From contig JANXUF010000035.1 of NCBI GenBank assembly GCA_025356335.1, positions 1-52,859 of the forward strand: a stretch of 52,859 nucleotides of DNA. The letters run 5' to 3'. The stretch's first letter is position 1; each line of letters begins with the position of its first letter. Made by a program: the position numbers and the translations under genes. Under the pieces are notes generated by a model, which was not told the origin of the DNA, searched no databases, and saw nothing but the letters and a program-made list of their open reading frames with translations. Source of the stretch: Actinomycetes bacterium. GTDB lineage: Bacteria; Actinomycetota; Acidimicrobiia; Acidimicrobiales; Ilumatobacteraceae. Below are positions 8,696 through 16,885 of the stretch, piece by piece.

Positions 8696-9205
8696 ATGCC
8701 GCCGCGGTTACGTGGGAAGTGGGCGCTCGGCATCACACCGCGCAACTTCACATGGATCATCAAGGACAAGTTGGCAGTCTGCGAACGTCCTGGCGGCTAC
8801 GGCGAAAACCATCGTCGCGTGCGCCGTCAGGAAGAGATCATCTGGATCCGCGAGAACGGGTTCGGATGCATCATTTCGATCATCCCGGCGCCGCACAACC
8901 TGCACAACTACGAAGAACTCGGCGTCAACTACCGCCACCGCCCGTTCAGCGCTGCGGACGATCAGAACCTCTGGCTGTCGCACTTCTACCGAGAGTTGCG
9001 CGAGCTCATCAACGCCGGAACGAAGATCGTCATCCACGGTGAAGAAGTCGGGGATCGCCTCATCGGGATCATGGGCGGCTATATCCGCTGGTCCGGTCTC
9101 GTACCCGATGAATCGCAGGCGATCGCCATCACCGAGCGCATCGCCGGTCGCCAGCTCGATCCGTGGGCCCGGCAACTGATCCTCACCACCCCCCGCCTGC
9201 TGTAA
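8696..9205 (+). CDS. Dual-specificity-phosphatase-fold protein lacking the catalytic Cys
   Basis: A 169-residue protein whose C-terminal half reads like a tyrosine/dual-specificity phosphatase: a strand (GFGCIISI), a variable loop with candidate general acids (PFSAADD, residues 83-89), then IVIHGEEVGDR followed by a helix and GLVPDESQAI. The HCX5R signature is present except for its nucleophile: His114 and Arg121 are in register and Gly115 replaces Cys. If the alignment holds this is a pseudophosphatase, perhaps a phospho-ligand sensor. The ATG at 8696 is preceded by GAGGA eight bases upstream; the frame is open further 5' but that part is not protein-like. It is divergent from the scramblase-like gene and convergent with tilS. 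Confidence 0.72.
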   Translation: MPPRLRGKWALGITPRNFTWIIKDKLAVCERPGGYGENHRRVRRQEEIIWIRENGFGCIISIIPAPHNLHNYEELGVNYRHRPFSAADDQNLWLSHFYRELRELINAGTKIVIHGEEVGDRLIGIMGGYIRWSGLVPDESQAIAITERIAGRQLDPWARQLILTTPRLL

Positions 9206-9286
9206 ACCTCCTGGCCGATGTCCGCCGGCGGATTTGTCCGGTGGAGCAGGCGATCCGTCGCCAACGCCGTTCGTTCCGATCGAGTG

Positions 9287-10210
9287 TCAGCTGAGCCGGA
9301 GTCGTTGCCGGTGACGGCTGACCCGGCGCCCGCCGGTGATTTCGCAGGCGATGACAGCCCCCCTGGCGACGCCGAGCACGCGTTCCACGGCGGCAGCGTC
9401 CGGTGGATAGCCGGCCGCGTCGGTGAGCCAGCGGCGCAACGCCCTGCGGGCGAGGGCGATCGGCGCAGCCGCCACCGCCAATGCGTCCGTCGGATCGAGC
9501 GCCGATGCGAGCGCTTCGAGAAGATCACGCTCGTCGCGCAAGACGGTGCTCTGTCGGGCGACGAGCGCGACGACGTCGCGTTCGGCGATCCGATCGAGGA
9601 GCGGGAACAGTTCGTGGCGAAGGTGGTTGCGACGAAGCGAATCGTCGTCGTTCGTTGGATCGTGGACCGGTTCGAGGCCGAGCGCTGCGCACAGACGGTG
9701 GGTCTCGGCCCGCCGCACGTCGAGCAGCGGGTGCCCGTCGGGCCGCATCCCGGCGAGACCGTCGAGCCCACTGCCGCGCAGGAGGTTGATCAGTACCGTT
9801 TCCGCCTGGTCGTCTGCTGTATGCCCGGTCAGCACATCGGATGGCAACACGGCGAATCGGGCTGCTCTGGCGCGGGCCTCGACGTTGGGACCTCGACCGC
9901 CGGCGTCGACTCGTAGGGCGATGAACGACGCCCCGAAACGCTGCGCGGCGGAACGCACGACTACGGCGTCGAGCTCGGAACCGGGTCGAAGTCGATGATC
10001 GACATGGATCGCCGTCACCTGCAGCCCGCTTGCGCAGGCGAGCACGAGCAGCGCCAGCGAATCAGCGCCACCTGACACCGCGCAGCTCACAGCAGCTGGT
10101 GCCGCCGGAAAAGTGGAGCGCGCCAGGAGTTCACCGATCAGCGGTTCTGCGGCCATCGTCGCCTCGTCCGGCATCTCGACCGGCGCCTCGACCTTCATCT
10201 CGACCTTCAT
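9287..10210 (-). CDS. tilS: tRNA(Ile)-lysidine synthetase TilS
   Basis: Adds lysine to C34 of the CAU-anticodon tRNA-Ile so that it reads AUA. The N-terminal PP-loop ATPase signature SGGADS is present (VSCAVSGGADSLALL), with IHVDHRLRPGS, LTGHTADDQAETVL and the NHLRHELFPLL block, all typical of TilS. About 307 residues is the short actinobacterial form. The first codons arise from a 12-base tandem repeat (ATGAAGGTCGAG twice, then related copies), giving several possible ATG starts; MAAEPLIG at 10156 is the most conservative alternative. It sits 18 bases after the DUF2342-type metalloprotease gene, an order also found in mycobacteria (Rv3626c-mesJ). Confidence 0.95.
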   Translation of the reverse strand: MKVEMKVEAPVEMPDEATMAAEPLIGELLARSTFPAAPAAVSCAVSGGADSLALLVLACASGLQVTAIHVDHRLRPGSELDAVVVRSAAQRFGASFIALRVDAGGRGPNVEARARAARFAVLPSDVLTGHTADDQAETVLINLLRGSGLDGLAGMRPDGHPLLDVRRAETHRLCAALGLEPVHDPTNDDDSLRRNHLRHELFPLLDRIAERDVVALVARQSTVLRDERDLLEALASALDPTDALAVAAAPIALARRALRRWLTDAAGYPPDAAAVERVLGVARGAVIACEITGGRRVSRHRQRLRLS

Positions 10211-10228
10211 CTCGACCGGGCGCAGCCG

Positions 10229-11317
10229 TCAGACAATGGTGGCGTCGACGGCCATCCGCTCCAGCCACAGCGCGGGCCGGCGGATTTCCGGCAGTGTCGG
10301 CAGCGCCGCCGGCGCTTCCCAGCAGCGATCGATGATCCGTGTCCCGCCGACCGCCTCGATCGCTTCGATGAACCGCTCACCCGCTACATACTGGTTGAGT
10401 TTCGCCTCCAGACCCGTCACCCGCTGCACCAGCCGGGACAACGGGTTGAGCTGCTGACGGCGTTCGGAGAGGACGCGGGAGAAGCGTGGCGCTGACGGGA
10501 TCAGGCCGGCACCGGCTCGATCCATGGTCACGTCGCCGTGCCCTTCGAGCAGCGACATCATCCCACCGATCTGCGCCAGCGCCTGCTGCTGTTCCGGCTT
10601 GGCGAGCACGGCCATCATCCCGCCCTCCTGCATCTTCTGGCGCGTGTCGGCACGATCCTGGACGGCACGTCGCAGCGTGGCGAACAACTCGCCGGGATCG
10701 GTGGGATCGCCGATCGACATCGCCTGCTCGACAAGCGAGAGGAAATGCTGGCGCATCCATGGCACACCGGTGAACTGCGCTCGGTGGGTGCATTCGTGGA
10801 GAGCGATCCACAGGCGGAACTCGTCCGGAGGAAAGCCGAACTTCTGCTCGACCTGCAAGAGGTTGGGGCCGACGATGTAGACGACATCCTGTGCAGTCGG
10901 GTCGTCGTCGGCGACGAGCAGGTCGTACTGCCCGAGGACGCGGCTGCTCACCCAGCCGAGCAGCATGCCGAGTTCGACGCCGGCGATGCGCCGGCTCACC
11001 GCAAGGGGTGCTCTCGAGATCACACTGTCGCCCCGGCCTGACAGTTTCTCGGACCATTTGTCGAGCATCGGCCGCATCAACCGCCGGAACGACGCCACGT
11101 TTGCTATAACCCACTCGGCGCGGTCGACGACCTTGGCGACGGCAGGACCGTTCGCCGAGCGCAAGCCGGTCTCCATTGCCACCAATTCCTCTGCGGTACC
11201 GACGAAGCCGTTGAGCTGCTCGCCGAGCTGCGGATCGGTCAGCGCCGGTTTGCGATTGGCGAGACGTGCGCCGACGCGGATGGCGAGTTGCCAGTCGACG
11301 GGATCCTGCTGAGCCAT
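10229..11317 (-). CDS. Zinc-dependent metalloprotease, DUF2342 family
   Basis: A 362-residue zincin-like protein of the DUF2342 family, sometimes annotated as coenzyme-F420-biosynthesis-associated. The zinc-binding helix is HECTH (residues 174-178) within LWIALHECTHRAQF, and a downstream SLLEGHGDVTMD segment carries a likely third ligand. No signal peptide is seen, so the protein is probably cytosolic. Its substrate is unknown. It lies directly upstream of tilS, the same order as Rv3626c-tilS in mycobacteria, and downstream of a 49-codon membrane-protein gene with a 33-base gap, so the three likely form one operon. Confidence 0.9.
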   Translation of the reverse strand: MAQQDPVDWQLAIRVGARLANRKPALTDPQLGEQLNGFVGTAEELVAMETGLRSANGPAVAKVVDRAEWVIANVASFRRLMRPMLDKWSEKLSGRGDSVISRAPLAVSRRIAGVELGMLLGWVSSRVLGQYDLLVADDDPTAQDVVYIVGPNLLQVEQKFGFPPDEFRLWIALHECTHRAQFTGVPWMRQHFLSLVEQAMSIGDPTDPGELFATLRRAVQDRADTRQKMQEGGMMAVLAKPEQQQALAQIGGMMSLLEGHGDVTMDRAGAGLIPSAPRFSRVLSERRQQLNPLSRLVQRVTGLEAKLNQYVAGERFIEAIEAVGGTRIIDRCWEAPAALPTLPEIRRPALWLERMAVDATIV

Positions 11318-11350
11318 GGGAACTCCGGTGCTTCGGGCGTGGCGACGATG

Positions 11351-11500
11351 TCAGTCGTCGTCCTTCTGCTTCGGTGGATACTGCGGACGCACGACGTTCT
11401 TGAGATAGCCGGCAAACAGGCCGATTCCGGATACCACGGTGAGGCCGGTCAGGCCCACACCGAGCCACCAGTGCCAAGGTTGCATACGCGCAAGCAGCAT
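11351..11500 (-). CDS. Small single-span membrane protein, 49 residues
   Basis: A short gene between the anti-sigma factor and the metalloprotease. The product begins MLLARMQPWHWWLG, continues with a hydrophobic helix (about residues 11-31, LGVGLTGLTVVSGIGLFAGY) and ends in a charged tail, QYPPKQKDDD. The composition (Trp-rich interface, one transmembrane helix, charged C-terminus) is convincing for a real small membrane protein. No good Shine-Dalgarno precedes the ATG at 11500 or the internal ATG at codon 6, so it may be leaderless or weakly translated. Function unknown. Confidence 0.62.
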   Translation of the reverse strand: MLLARMQPWHWWLGVGLTGLTVVSGIGLFAGYLKNVVRPQYPPKQKDDD

Positions 11501-11557
11501 GCGGTCAGGCTAGCGAGCCGGGCCGCAGACTGTCGCATTTGCGGGTCGACGGGGACC

Positions 11558-11806
11558 TCAGGTGAGTCCGAGATCCTGTTCGTCGAGTCCGAAGCAGGCC
11601 TGGATCCTGTCGAGCAGGCCGGGCGGCACGGGCTCATGGCGGCACTTCGAAGAGATCACCTGGCGAAGTTCGGCCTCGAAGTCGAAGGCCGAGAGGCAGT
11701 CCATGCATCCGTCGAGGTGCCCCTGGATCGCCTGGTGAGCGCCCTCTGACAGTTCGCCGTCGAGGAACAGTTCCAGTTCCTCGAGAGTTTTGTTGCAATC
11801 GGCCAT
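11558..11806 (-). CDS. rsrA: Anti-sigma factor, mycothiol-system (RsrA/RshA) type
   Basis: An 82-residue zinc-binding redox-sensitive anti-sigma factor. The N-terminal Cys (MADCNKTLEELELFLDGELS) and the HxxxCxxC motif (GHLDGCMDC) form the ZAS signature in which zinc is lost on disulfide stress, freeing the partner sigma factor. It follows the sigma gene by 22 bases in the same direction, the usual SigR-RsrA arrangement. The ATG at 11806 fits the family length. By homology the pair should respond to thiol oxidation and control mycothiol, thioredoxin and Clp genes; no target promoter was proven here. Confidence 0.9.
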   Translation of the reverse strand: MADCNKTLEELELFLDGELSEGAHQAIQGHLDGCMDCLSAFDFEAELRQVISSKCRHEPVPPGLLDRIQACFGLDEQDLGLT

Positions 11807-11828
11807 GGCGGGTGATTCTCCGGGACAG

Positions 11829-12455
11829 TTACGTTGCGACTTCGAGATCTGGGATCTCCTGGTCGGGTTGAACACGTGTCGACTCGGCATCGGGTGGTTG
11901 GACCAACCCGCGTGCCAAGGCAAATTCGTACAACTCGCGTTGCATCGCTTTTCTTCCCCGATGCAACCGCGACATCACGGTACCGATGGGAATCTCCAGC
12001 ATCTCGGCAATTTCCTTGTAGGAAAAATCCTCGACGTCGGCGAGCAGCACCGGCAACCGGAAGTTTTCCGGCAGGTGTTCGAGCGCTGCTTTGACCTCGT
12101 CGTCGGTGAACAGATCCATCAACTGGTCTTCGGCACTACGGCTGAGCAGCGCACCTTCGAGGCCGCCGATGCGCCGGTAGAGGTAGAGGTCTTCGACATC
12201 GGCGAGGTCGCTCTCGTCAGGCCGGCGCTGTTTGGACCGATAGATGTTGATGAAGGTGTTCGTCAGGATCCGGTAGAGCCACGCCCGTAGGTTCGAGCCC
12301 TCCTCGAAGGACCCGAACCCCCGGTAGGCCTTGAGGTAGGTCTCCTGTACCAGGTCTTCGGCATCGGCCTTGTTCCGTGTCATCCGCCGGGCAGCGGCGA
12401 ACAGTTGCGGCATGTATTGCATGGCCTGCTGCTGGAAAGTCGCGCGATCGGCCAT
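11829..12455 (-). CDS. sigR: ECF sigma factor, SigR/SigH type
   Basis: RNA polymerase sigma factor of 208 residues. Region 2 contains [26 protein letters not shown] and the DNA-melting segment [19 protein letters not shown]; region 4 is the HTH around [26 protein letters not shown]. Both regions and the adjacent ZAS anti-sigma gene match the thiol-stress SigR/SigH group. The frame is open about 148 codons further upstream, antisense to the divergent lipoprotein gene, but the ATG at 12455 ([19 protein letters not shown]) is the family start. SigR genes are usually autoregulated, yet I could not find a clear GGAAT/GTT promoter in the 109 bases before the start. Confidence 0.93.
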   Translation of the reverse strand: MADRATFQQQAMQYMPQLFAAARRMTRNKADAEDLVQETYLKAYRGFGSFEEGSNLRAWLYRILTNTFINIYRSKQRRPDESDLADVEDLYLYRRIGGLEGALLSRSAEDQLMDLFTDDEVKAALEHLPENFRLPVLLADVEDFSYKEIAEMLEIPIGTVMSRLHRGRKAMQRELYEFALARGLVQPPDAESTRVQPDQEIPDLEVAT

Positions 12456-12564
12456 CCCGCGAAGGTAGCCGCCCGCAACCTCCGGCAACGGATTCTTTGC
12501 TGTTGCGCTTGTCTCAGCGGACGCCCGCGGCCGCTCAGCGTGGTGGACCGGCAAGAATGGCTCG

Positions 12565-13590
12565 GTGAGCCCGACTCGAACCGCAGCCGTCAGCGCCGCC
12601 GTACTGGCAATGACGTTGACGTCGTGCGCCTCGAGCACGACCGTGACGCAGGGTACCTTGGCCCCCGTCGACCGCCCGTTTGTCGGCACGACAGCGCCGT
12701 TGTCGACGGGAACTTCCGCTGTGACGACGCCGCCGGCAGGTGCGACAGTCACCGCCGCAGCATCGAGCGTCGCCATCGCCCCGACGGCCGTCGCAACCGT
12801 TCCCGGAGCTGCGACCGTTCCGGGAACAGCGACCATCGCCGGAACGGTCGCTCCCACCGTTCTCGGCTCGGGGCCGCTGACGGCGATCACCTTTGTCACC
12901 CTCGCCGCCGGTCAGGGTCCGTCTCCGACGATCGCTGCGCCGGCGCCGTCGACCGCAGCGCCGTCGACCGCAGCGGTGACGACCGCGGATGCCAGTGCCG
13001 CTACCCCGCCGGTGAGCGTCTCCCCACCCGTCGCTGCGGTCGGCGCGGTGACCTGCATCCCACAGTCCTTCGGCAGGGGCATCGATGCGGACAGCATCAA
13101 GCTCGTCGAAAAGGCGTTGCACGCAACGCAGAACGGAAATTTCGACACGTTGATGCTCGATCTCAACCAGTGGGTCGTCAACGCCAAGACGATCCTCGAA
13201 CAGAAGTGGCGGTCAGAAGGATTCGACCCGAAGACCGACCAGGTCTCCTTCCTGACGTTCTATGCCCTCGGTATCGCCTGTCCGAACTACACGTTCGTGC
13301 CGGGCGAACGGACGCTCGCGACGGCGCCGTACAAGCCGCCCGTCGGCAACTGCCTCGATCACACGGTTGCGCTGGATGCGAGCACAGGTGGGGTATTTCC
13401 GAACAACGACATCAAGGTCGTCCAACAGGCGCTCTACGAATTGAACGTCTATTTCAGCGGCATCGGCGGCACGCCGGGACCAAAGACGATGGCTGCCCTC
13501 TACAAGGCGATCGGCGGCGGTTTCAGTACGGACAATCCTCTCCACGAACTGTCGCTGGCGCAACTCGGGCAGTTGCAGATCGCCTGCTGA
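12565..13590 (+). CDS. Thr/Ala-rich lipoprotein with C-terminal peptidoglycan-binding-like repeat
   Basis: Exported lipoprotein of 341 residues from a GTG start. The signal peptide ends at the lipobox LTSC (Cys21). Residues 22-160 are low-complexity Thr/Ala/Val/Pro sequence, probably a wall-spanning linker. The folded C-terminal part has two related segments: [20 protein letters not shown] and [20 protein letters not shown] followed by [17 protein letters not shown]. The second resembles a PG_binding_1 repeat, so cell-wall binding is plausible. Four Cys in this half (in AVTCIPQ, GIACPNY, GNCLDH and the terminal residue) could form disulfides. It is divergent from sigR. Confidence 0.8.
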   Translation: MSPTRTAAVSAAVLAMTLTSCASSTTVTQGTLAPVDRPFVGTTAPLSTGTSAVTTPPAGATVTAAASSVAIAPTAVATVPGAATVPGTATIAGTVAPTVLGSGPLTAITFVTLAAGQGPSPTIAAPAPSTAAPSTAAVTTADASAATPPVSVSPPVAAVGAVTCIPQSFGRGIDADSIKLVEKALHATQNGNFDTLMLDLNQWVVNAKTILEQKWRSEGFDPKTDQVSFLTFYALGIACPNYTFVPGERTLATAPYKPPVGNCLDHTVALDASTGGVFPNNDIKVVQQALYELNVYFSGIGGTPGPKTMAALYKAIGGGFSTDNPLHELSLAQLGQLQIAC

Positions 13591-13614
13591 GCGGCGTCGG
13601 GCTGGCACGGATGG

Positions 13615-14295
13615 ATGGGCATGGATAACGGGGCTTCGCCGCTCGAACTGCTCGGTGTGATCGGCCAACAGGAGGTCGCCATCGGGGCGGCGCTCCGTCA
13701 TGTCGAGTTGTTCACGACCCGTGGGCTGTTGACGATGCTGTCACACGAACCCGTTGGCGAACCGAAGGCTGCCGTGATTGCCTGCGGTGGGGCGATGGGT
13801 GGGCTGCTCGGGCCGGCCAACGCGCTGTATCACCACCTCGGAACGTCGCTCGTTCCCGCAGGCGTCGTGACCATTCGCCTGTCGTACCGACGGCCGAACG
13901 ACCTGACCGCCTGCTGCGTCGACATGGCGGCTGCCGTGCAGATCGCCGTCTCGCACGGCGCTCGGCGGGTGGTGGTGATGGGCCATAGCTTCGGCGGTGC
14001 GGTGGCGATTCGTGTCGCTGTCGGCCTCGGGGAGGTCGTCGATGGGGTCGTCACGTTCGCCACACAATCAGCCGGCTGCGAGATCGCCGGCGGGCTCGCA
14101 GGTCGCCCGATGCTGATGTTCCATGGGAGCGACGACGAGATCCTGCCGTTGCAGTCGAGCGAGGTCGTCAGGGCGATCGCCGGAAGCGGCGAGCTGGTCG
14201 AACTGCCAGGTGACGGCCATCTGCTGGCGCGCAGTGGCGAACAGATCGGGGCACGACTCGACCCGTGGCTCAGCGAGGTCCTCGAACTCACCTAA
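13615..14295 (+). CDS. Alpha/beta hydrolase, serine-aminopeptidase/dienelactone-hydrolase-like
   Basis: A 226-residue cytosolic alpha/beta hydrolase. The nucleophile elbow is GHSFGG, the acid is in FHGSDDEILP and the His in GDGHLL, so the triad is complete. An early ACGGAMGGLLGPANALYHHLG segment forms the oxyanion region. The length and lid-less layout resemble small dienelactone-hydrolase-like esterases. Start ATG 13615; ATG 13621 is equally possible. It follows the lipoprotein gene by 24 bases, so co-transcription is likely, and it converges on the DinB gene with only 8 bases between stops. Substrate unknown. Confidence 0.85.
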   Translation: MGMDNGASPLELLGVIGQQEVAIGAALRHVELFTTRGLLTMLSHEPVGEPKAAVIACGGAMGGLLGPANALYHHLGTSLVPAGVVTIRLSYRRPNDLTACCVDMAAAVQIAVSHGARRVVVMGHSFGGAVAIRVAVGLGEVVDGVVTFATQSAGCEIAGGLAGRPMLMFHGSDDEILPLQSSEVVRAIAGSGELVELPGDGHLLARSGEQIGARLDPWLSEVLELT

Positions 14296-14303
14296 CAGCA
14301 CCT

Positions 14304-14942
14304 TCAATGCTCTGTGGGTCCATCGCCGGCCGAGGGATCGATCCGCAGCGTCCGGCCGTCGTCGAAACCCCTGGCGACGACTTCGAGGGTGTTGCGGTAC
14401 TCCTCCCACCATGCGGGATCGCTGGACGGCATGTTGCTGTTGTCGTTGCATAGACCGCTTGACCCGTCGATGAGTTCGCGGACGACGTCTGCGTGACCTG
14501 CGTGCCTGTTGGTCTCGGCGATCATGTGGACGAGCACCCGGTGCAACGTCACCTCGGCGCGCTCCGGAGGCCACCACGTCACCCGCCCGACGGCGTCGAG
14601 GCCCAACGAGTCGATGGTGGCATCGGAGTGCTGCCACGCCCGCTGATACAGACCGACGATCTCGTGGCGCGACTCGCCGGCCGTGGCCCACATGTCGGCG
14701 TTCGATGCTGCGCCTTCGTCCATCCACGGCAACGGAACGTCGAACGGCCGGGCGAAGGTCGCGCCGAAGTACCCCAGTTCGACGCTCGCCAGGTGCTTGA
14801 TCAATCCGAGCAGATTGGTGCCGGTCGGCACGAGCGGTCGACGGATGTCGTAGTCCGAAAGACCCTCCAGTTTCCACACCATCGCCTCACGGGCGATCTG
14901 CAGATAGCGATGAAGATCATCCTTCGGGTCTGATGCCGGCAC
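14304..14942 (-). CDS. DinB family protein (DUF664)
   Basis: A 212-residue four-helix-bundle protein. The three metal-ligand His of the DinB fold are visible: KHLASVELGYFG supplies one and ETNRHAGHADVVRE gives the HxxxH pair. Actinobacterial DUF664 members include mycothiol-dependent enzymes, consistent with the mycothiol-type redox regulator nearby, but the substrate is unknown. The GTG at 14942 gives VPASDPKDDLHRYLQ, a family-like N-terminus; a TTG six codons upstream is possible. It stands alone on the minus strand. Confidence 0.85.
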   Translation of the reverse strand: MPASDPKDDLHRYLQIAREAMVWKLEGLSDYDIRRPLVPTGTNLLGLIKHLASVELGYFGATFARPFDVPLPWMDEGAASNADMWATAGESRHEIVGLYQRAWQHSDATIDSLGLDAVGRVTWWPPERAEVTLHRVLVHMIAETNRHAGHADVVRELIDGSSGLCNDNSNMPSSDPAWWEEYRNTLEVVARGFDDGRTLRIDPSAGDGPTEH

Positions 14943-15002
14943 CGCTCGAGCATGACACAACCGCTCGACCCCCGTGCGTGCGCTTGGCGATGCGGCGAGG
15001 TG

Positions 15003-15773
15003 TCAGGCGTCGCGGCGCAGTGTCAGTACCCAACCGATGGCGACGATGATGGCCACGAAAATGCCGAAGTACAGACCGGCACCGAGGCGCCCGAATGCGC
15101 CTGACGAGCCGTCGAAGGTGTCCGAATTGGCGATCCGGAATCCTTCACGGAACGGCAGGAATCTCGTCGCCCGTTCCGAGCCCGTTGCCGAGTTGATGAT
15201 TCCGAAGAGGATCGACTCGACCACCAACGGCCACACCAACAGGATCGGGATCGCCGCTGCCGGTTGACGGATGGCCGAGCACAAGCCGAATCCGGCGAGC
15301 GTGAACAGGCCGCAGAGTACGACCTGCCCGATGAACGCCGACAGGTTCACGCCAGGATCGTAAATGCTCATGTGCGCATGCCGTGAGTTGAGGATCGTCG
15401 ATGACACGCCGAGGCACAACAGCAGTGCAACGAGCCCGATGCCGAGGCCGAACAGCGTATTGACGATGAGCTTGGCGGCAAGCACCCGCGAGCGGCGCGG
15501 GTCAGCCGTGAACGTGACCCTGATCGTGTTGTGGCGGTATTCCTGCCCGATGCCGAGTGCCCCGACGATTCCGGCGAAGAATCCGGTGAAATAGCAGGGT
15601 CCGAGGACCATGTTGTTGAACAGCTCGCGCGAACTCTTGTCCTGCGGGTTCTTCGTCAGCACGGCGCTCAGCACGCTGAAGATGACCGGGATGGCAACGG
15701 CGAAACCGATGAACAGCACGGTGGCCCGCGTGGTGCGCAGCTTGATCCATTCGGAGCGGACGGCGTCGATCAT
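15003..15773 (-). CDS. ABC-2 type transporter permease
   Basis: A 256-residue integral membrane protein with about six hydrophobic helices, including VLFIGFAVAIPVIFSVLSAVL near the N-terminus and FGIFVAIIVAIGWVLTL at the C-terminus. It starts with MIDAVRSEWIKLRTTRAT, the typical opening of ABC-2 permeases that partner NatA/BcrA-like ATPases. Its ATG overlaps the stop of the ATPase gene (ATGA at 15770-15773), so the two are translationally coupled and form one exporter. The cargo is unknown; related systems export drugs, peptides or lipids. Confidence 0.9.
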   Translation of the reverse strand: MIDAVRSEWIKLRTTRATVLFIGFAVAIPVIFSVLSAVLTKNPQDKSSRELFNNMVLGPCYFTGFFAGIVGALGIGQEYRHNTIRVTFTADPRRSRVLAAKLIVNTLFGLGIGLVALLLCLGVSSTILNSRHAHMSIYDPGVNLSAFIGQVVLCGLFTLAGFGLCSAIRQPAAAIPILLVWPLVVESILFGIINSATGSERATRFLPFREGFRIANSDTFDGSSGAFGRLGAGLYFGIFVAIIVAIGWVLTLRRDA

Positions 15774-16795
15774 GACCGACCTCCCGTTTGCATCGGCGGT
15801 GGGGGTGGGAACGATCCGCTTGGAGGTGACACAGACGGAACCGAACTCGACGACGGCGGTGGTGTCGTCGCCTGCCCGGCCGCCGTTGGTACGGCGGTGG
15901 TGCGGTATTGCTGGGCGACACCGGTCAAGTTGAGGAATGCCTCCTCCAACGACCCGGATTCGTTCGTCAGTTCGTGCAACACGATGTTGTTCGCTGCTGC
16001 CAGTTCGCCGACCGCCTCGACGGGGACGCCGCGCAACTGCGCAGCACGATCGGGTGTCATCGTCGAAGTAGCGCCCTTGGCGATGACGAGCGCCACCAAC
16101 TGTTCGAGCTGTGGACTGCGGACCCTGACGTACTTGTCGGCATACCGGTCGACGATGCTGGCGACGGAACCCTCCTCCATCAACCGCCCCTGGCCGATGA
16201 CGACGAGTTGATCGGCCATCAACGCCATCTCCGACAGCAGATGGCTGGACACGAACACGGTCCTGCCCTGCTTGGCGAGGTAAGCGAGAAAGTCGCGGAT
16301 CCAGCGGATGCCCTCGGGATCGAGGCCGTTCCCCGGCTCGTCGAGAATCATCGTGTGCGGGTCGCCGAGCAGGGCGGCGGCGATACCGAGTCGCTGTTTC
16401 ATACCGAGCGAATACGTCTTGACCCGATGGTTGGCAACCTCGCTCAGGCCGACAAGTCCGAGTACTTCGTCGACGCGCTTCTTGGCGATGCCGTTGGAGG
16501 CGGCGAGTCCCCAGAGGTGATGACGGGCCTTGCGGCTCGGGTGCACGTAGGCGGCGTCGAGCAACGCGCCGACCTCTCGCAGCGGGTGCTGCAGCTGGTG
16601 GTAGGGCGTCCCACCGAACGTGGAGGACCCTGCACTCGGGCGGTCGAGCCCGAGGAGCAGGCGCATCGTTGTCGACTTGCCGGATCCGTTCGGACCGAGG
16701 AAGCCAGTGACGTGCCCTGGCTTGACGTCGAACGTCAACTGGTCGACGGCAAGCGTCGGGCCGTAGTGCTTCGAGAGTCCCACCGCTGAGATCAT
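15770..16795 (-). CDS. ABC transporter ATP-binding protein
   Basis: A 341-residue exporter ATPase of the NatA/DrrA/BcrA type. Walker A is GPNGSGKST, the signature motif is degenerate (YSLGMKQRL), Walker B is TMILDEPGNGLDP and the switch His is in VFVSSHLLSEM. About 60 extra residues at the C-terminus after LTGVAQQYR are Pro/Ser/Thr-rich (TPPPSSSS, FPPPPPM), an unusual disordered tail for this family. The ATG at 16795 begins MISAVGLSKHYG; the frame is open further upstream but that segment is antisense to hrpB. It is coupled to the permease gene by a 4-bp overlap. Confidence 0.93.
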   Translation of the reverse strand: MISAVGLSKHYGPTLAVDQLTFDVKPGHVTGFLGPNGSGKSTTMRLLLGLDRPSAGSSTFGGTPYHQLQHPLREVGALLDAAYVHPSRKARHHLWGLAASNGIAKKRVDEVLGLVGLSEVANHRVKTYSLGMKQRLGIAAALLGDPHTMILDEPGNGLDPEGIRWIRDFLAYLAKQGRTVFVSSHLLSEMALMADQLVVIGQGRLMEEGSVASIVDRYADKYVRVRSPQLEQLVALVIAKGATSTMTPDRAAQLRGVPVEAVGELAAANNIVLHELTNESGSLEEAFLNLTGVAQQYRTTAVPTAAGQATTPPPSSSSVPSVSPPSGSFPPPPPMQTGGRS

Positions 16796-16885
16796 GCTGC
16801 GAACGCTAGTCGTGGTGGCGGATCCACTGGCGTCGGTCGGCACGTCCGCCGTCCGGAAACAGATCCGGAACCCCAGACTGTTGGC

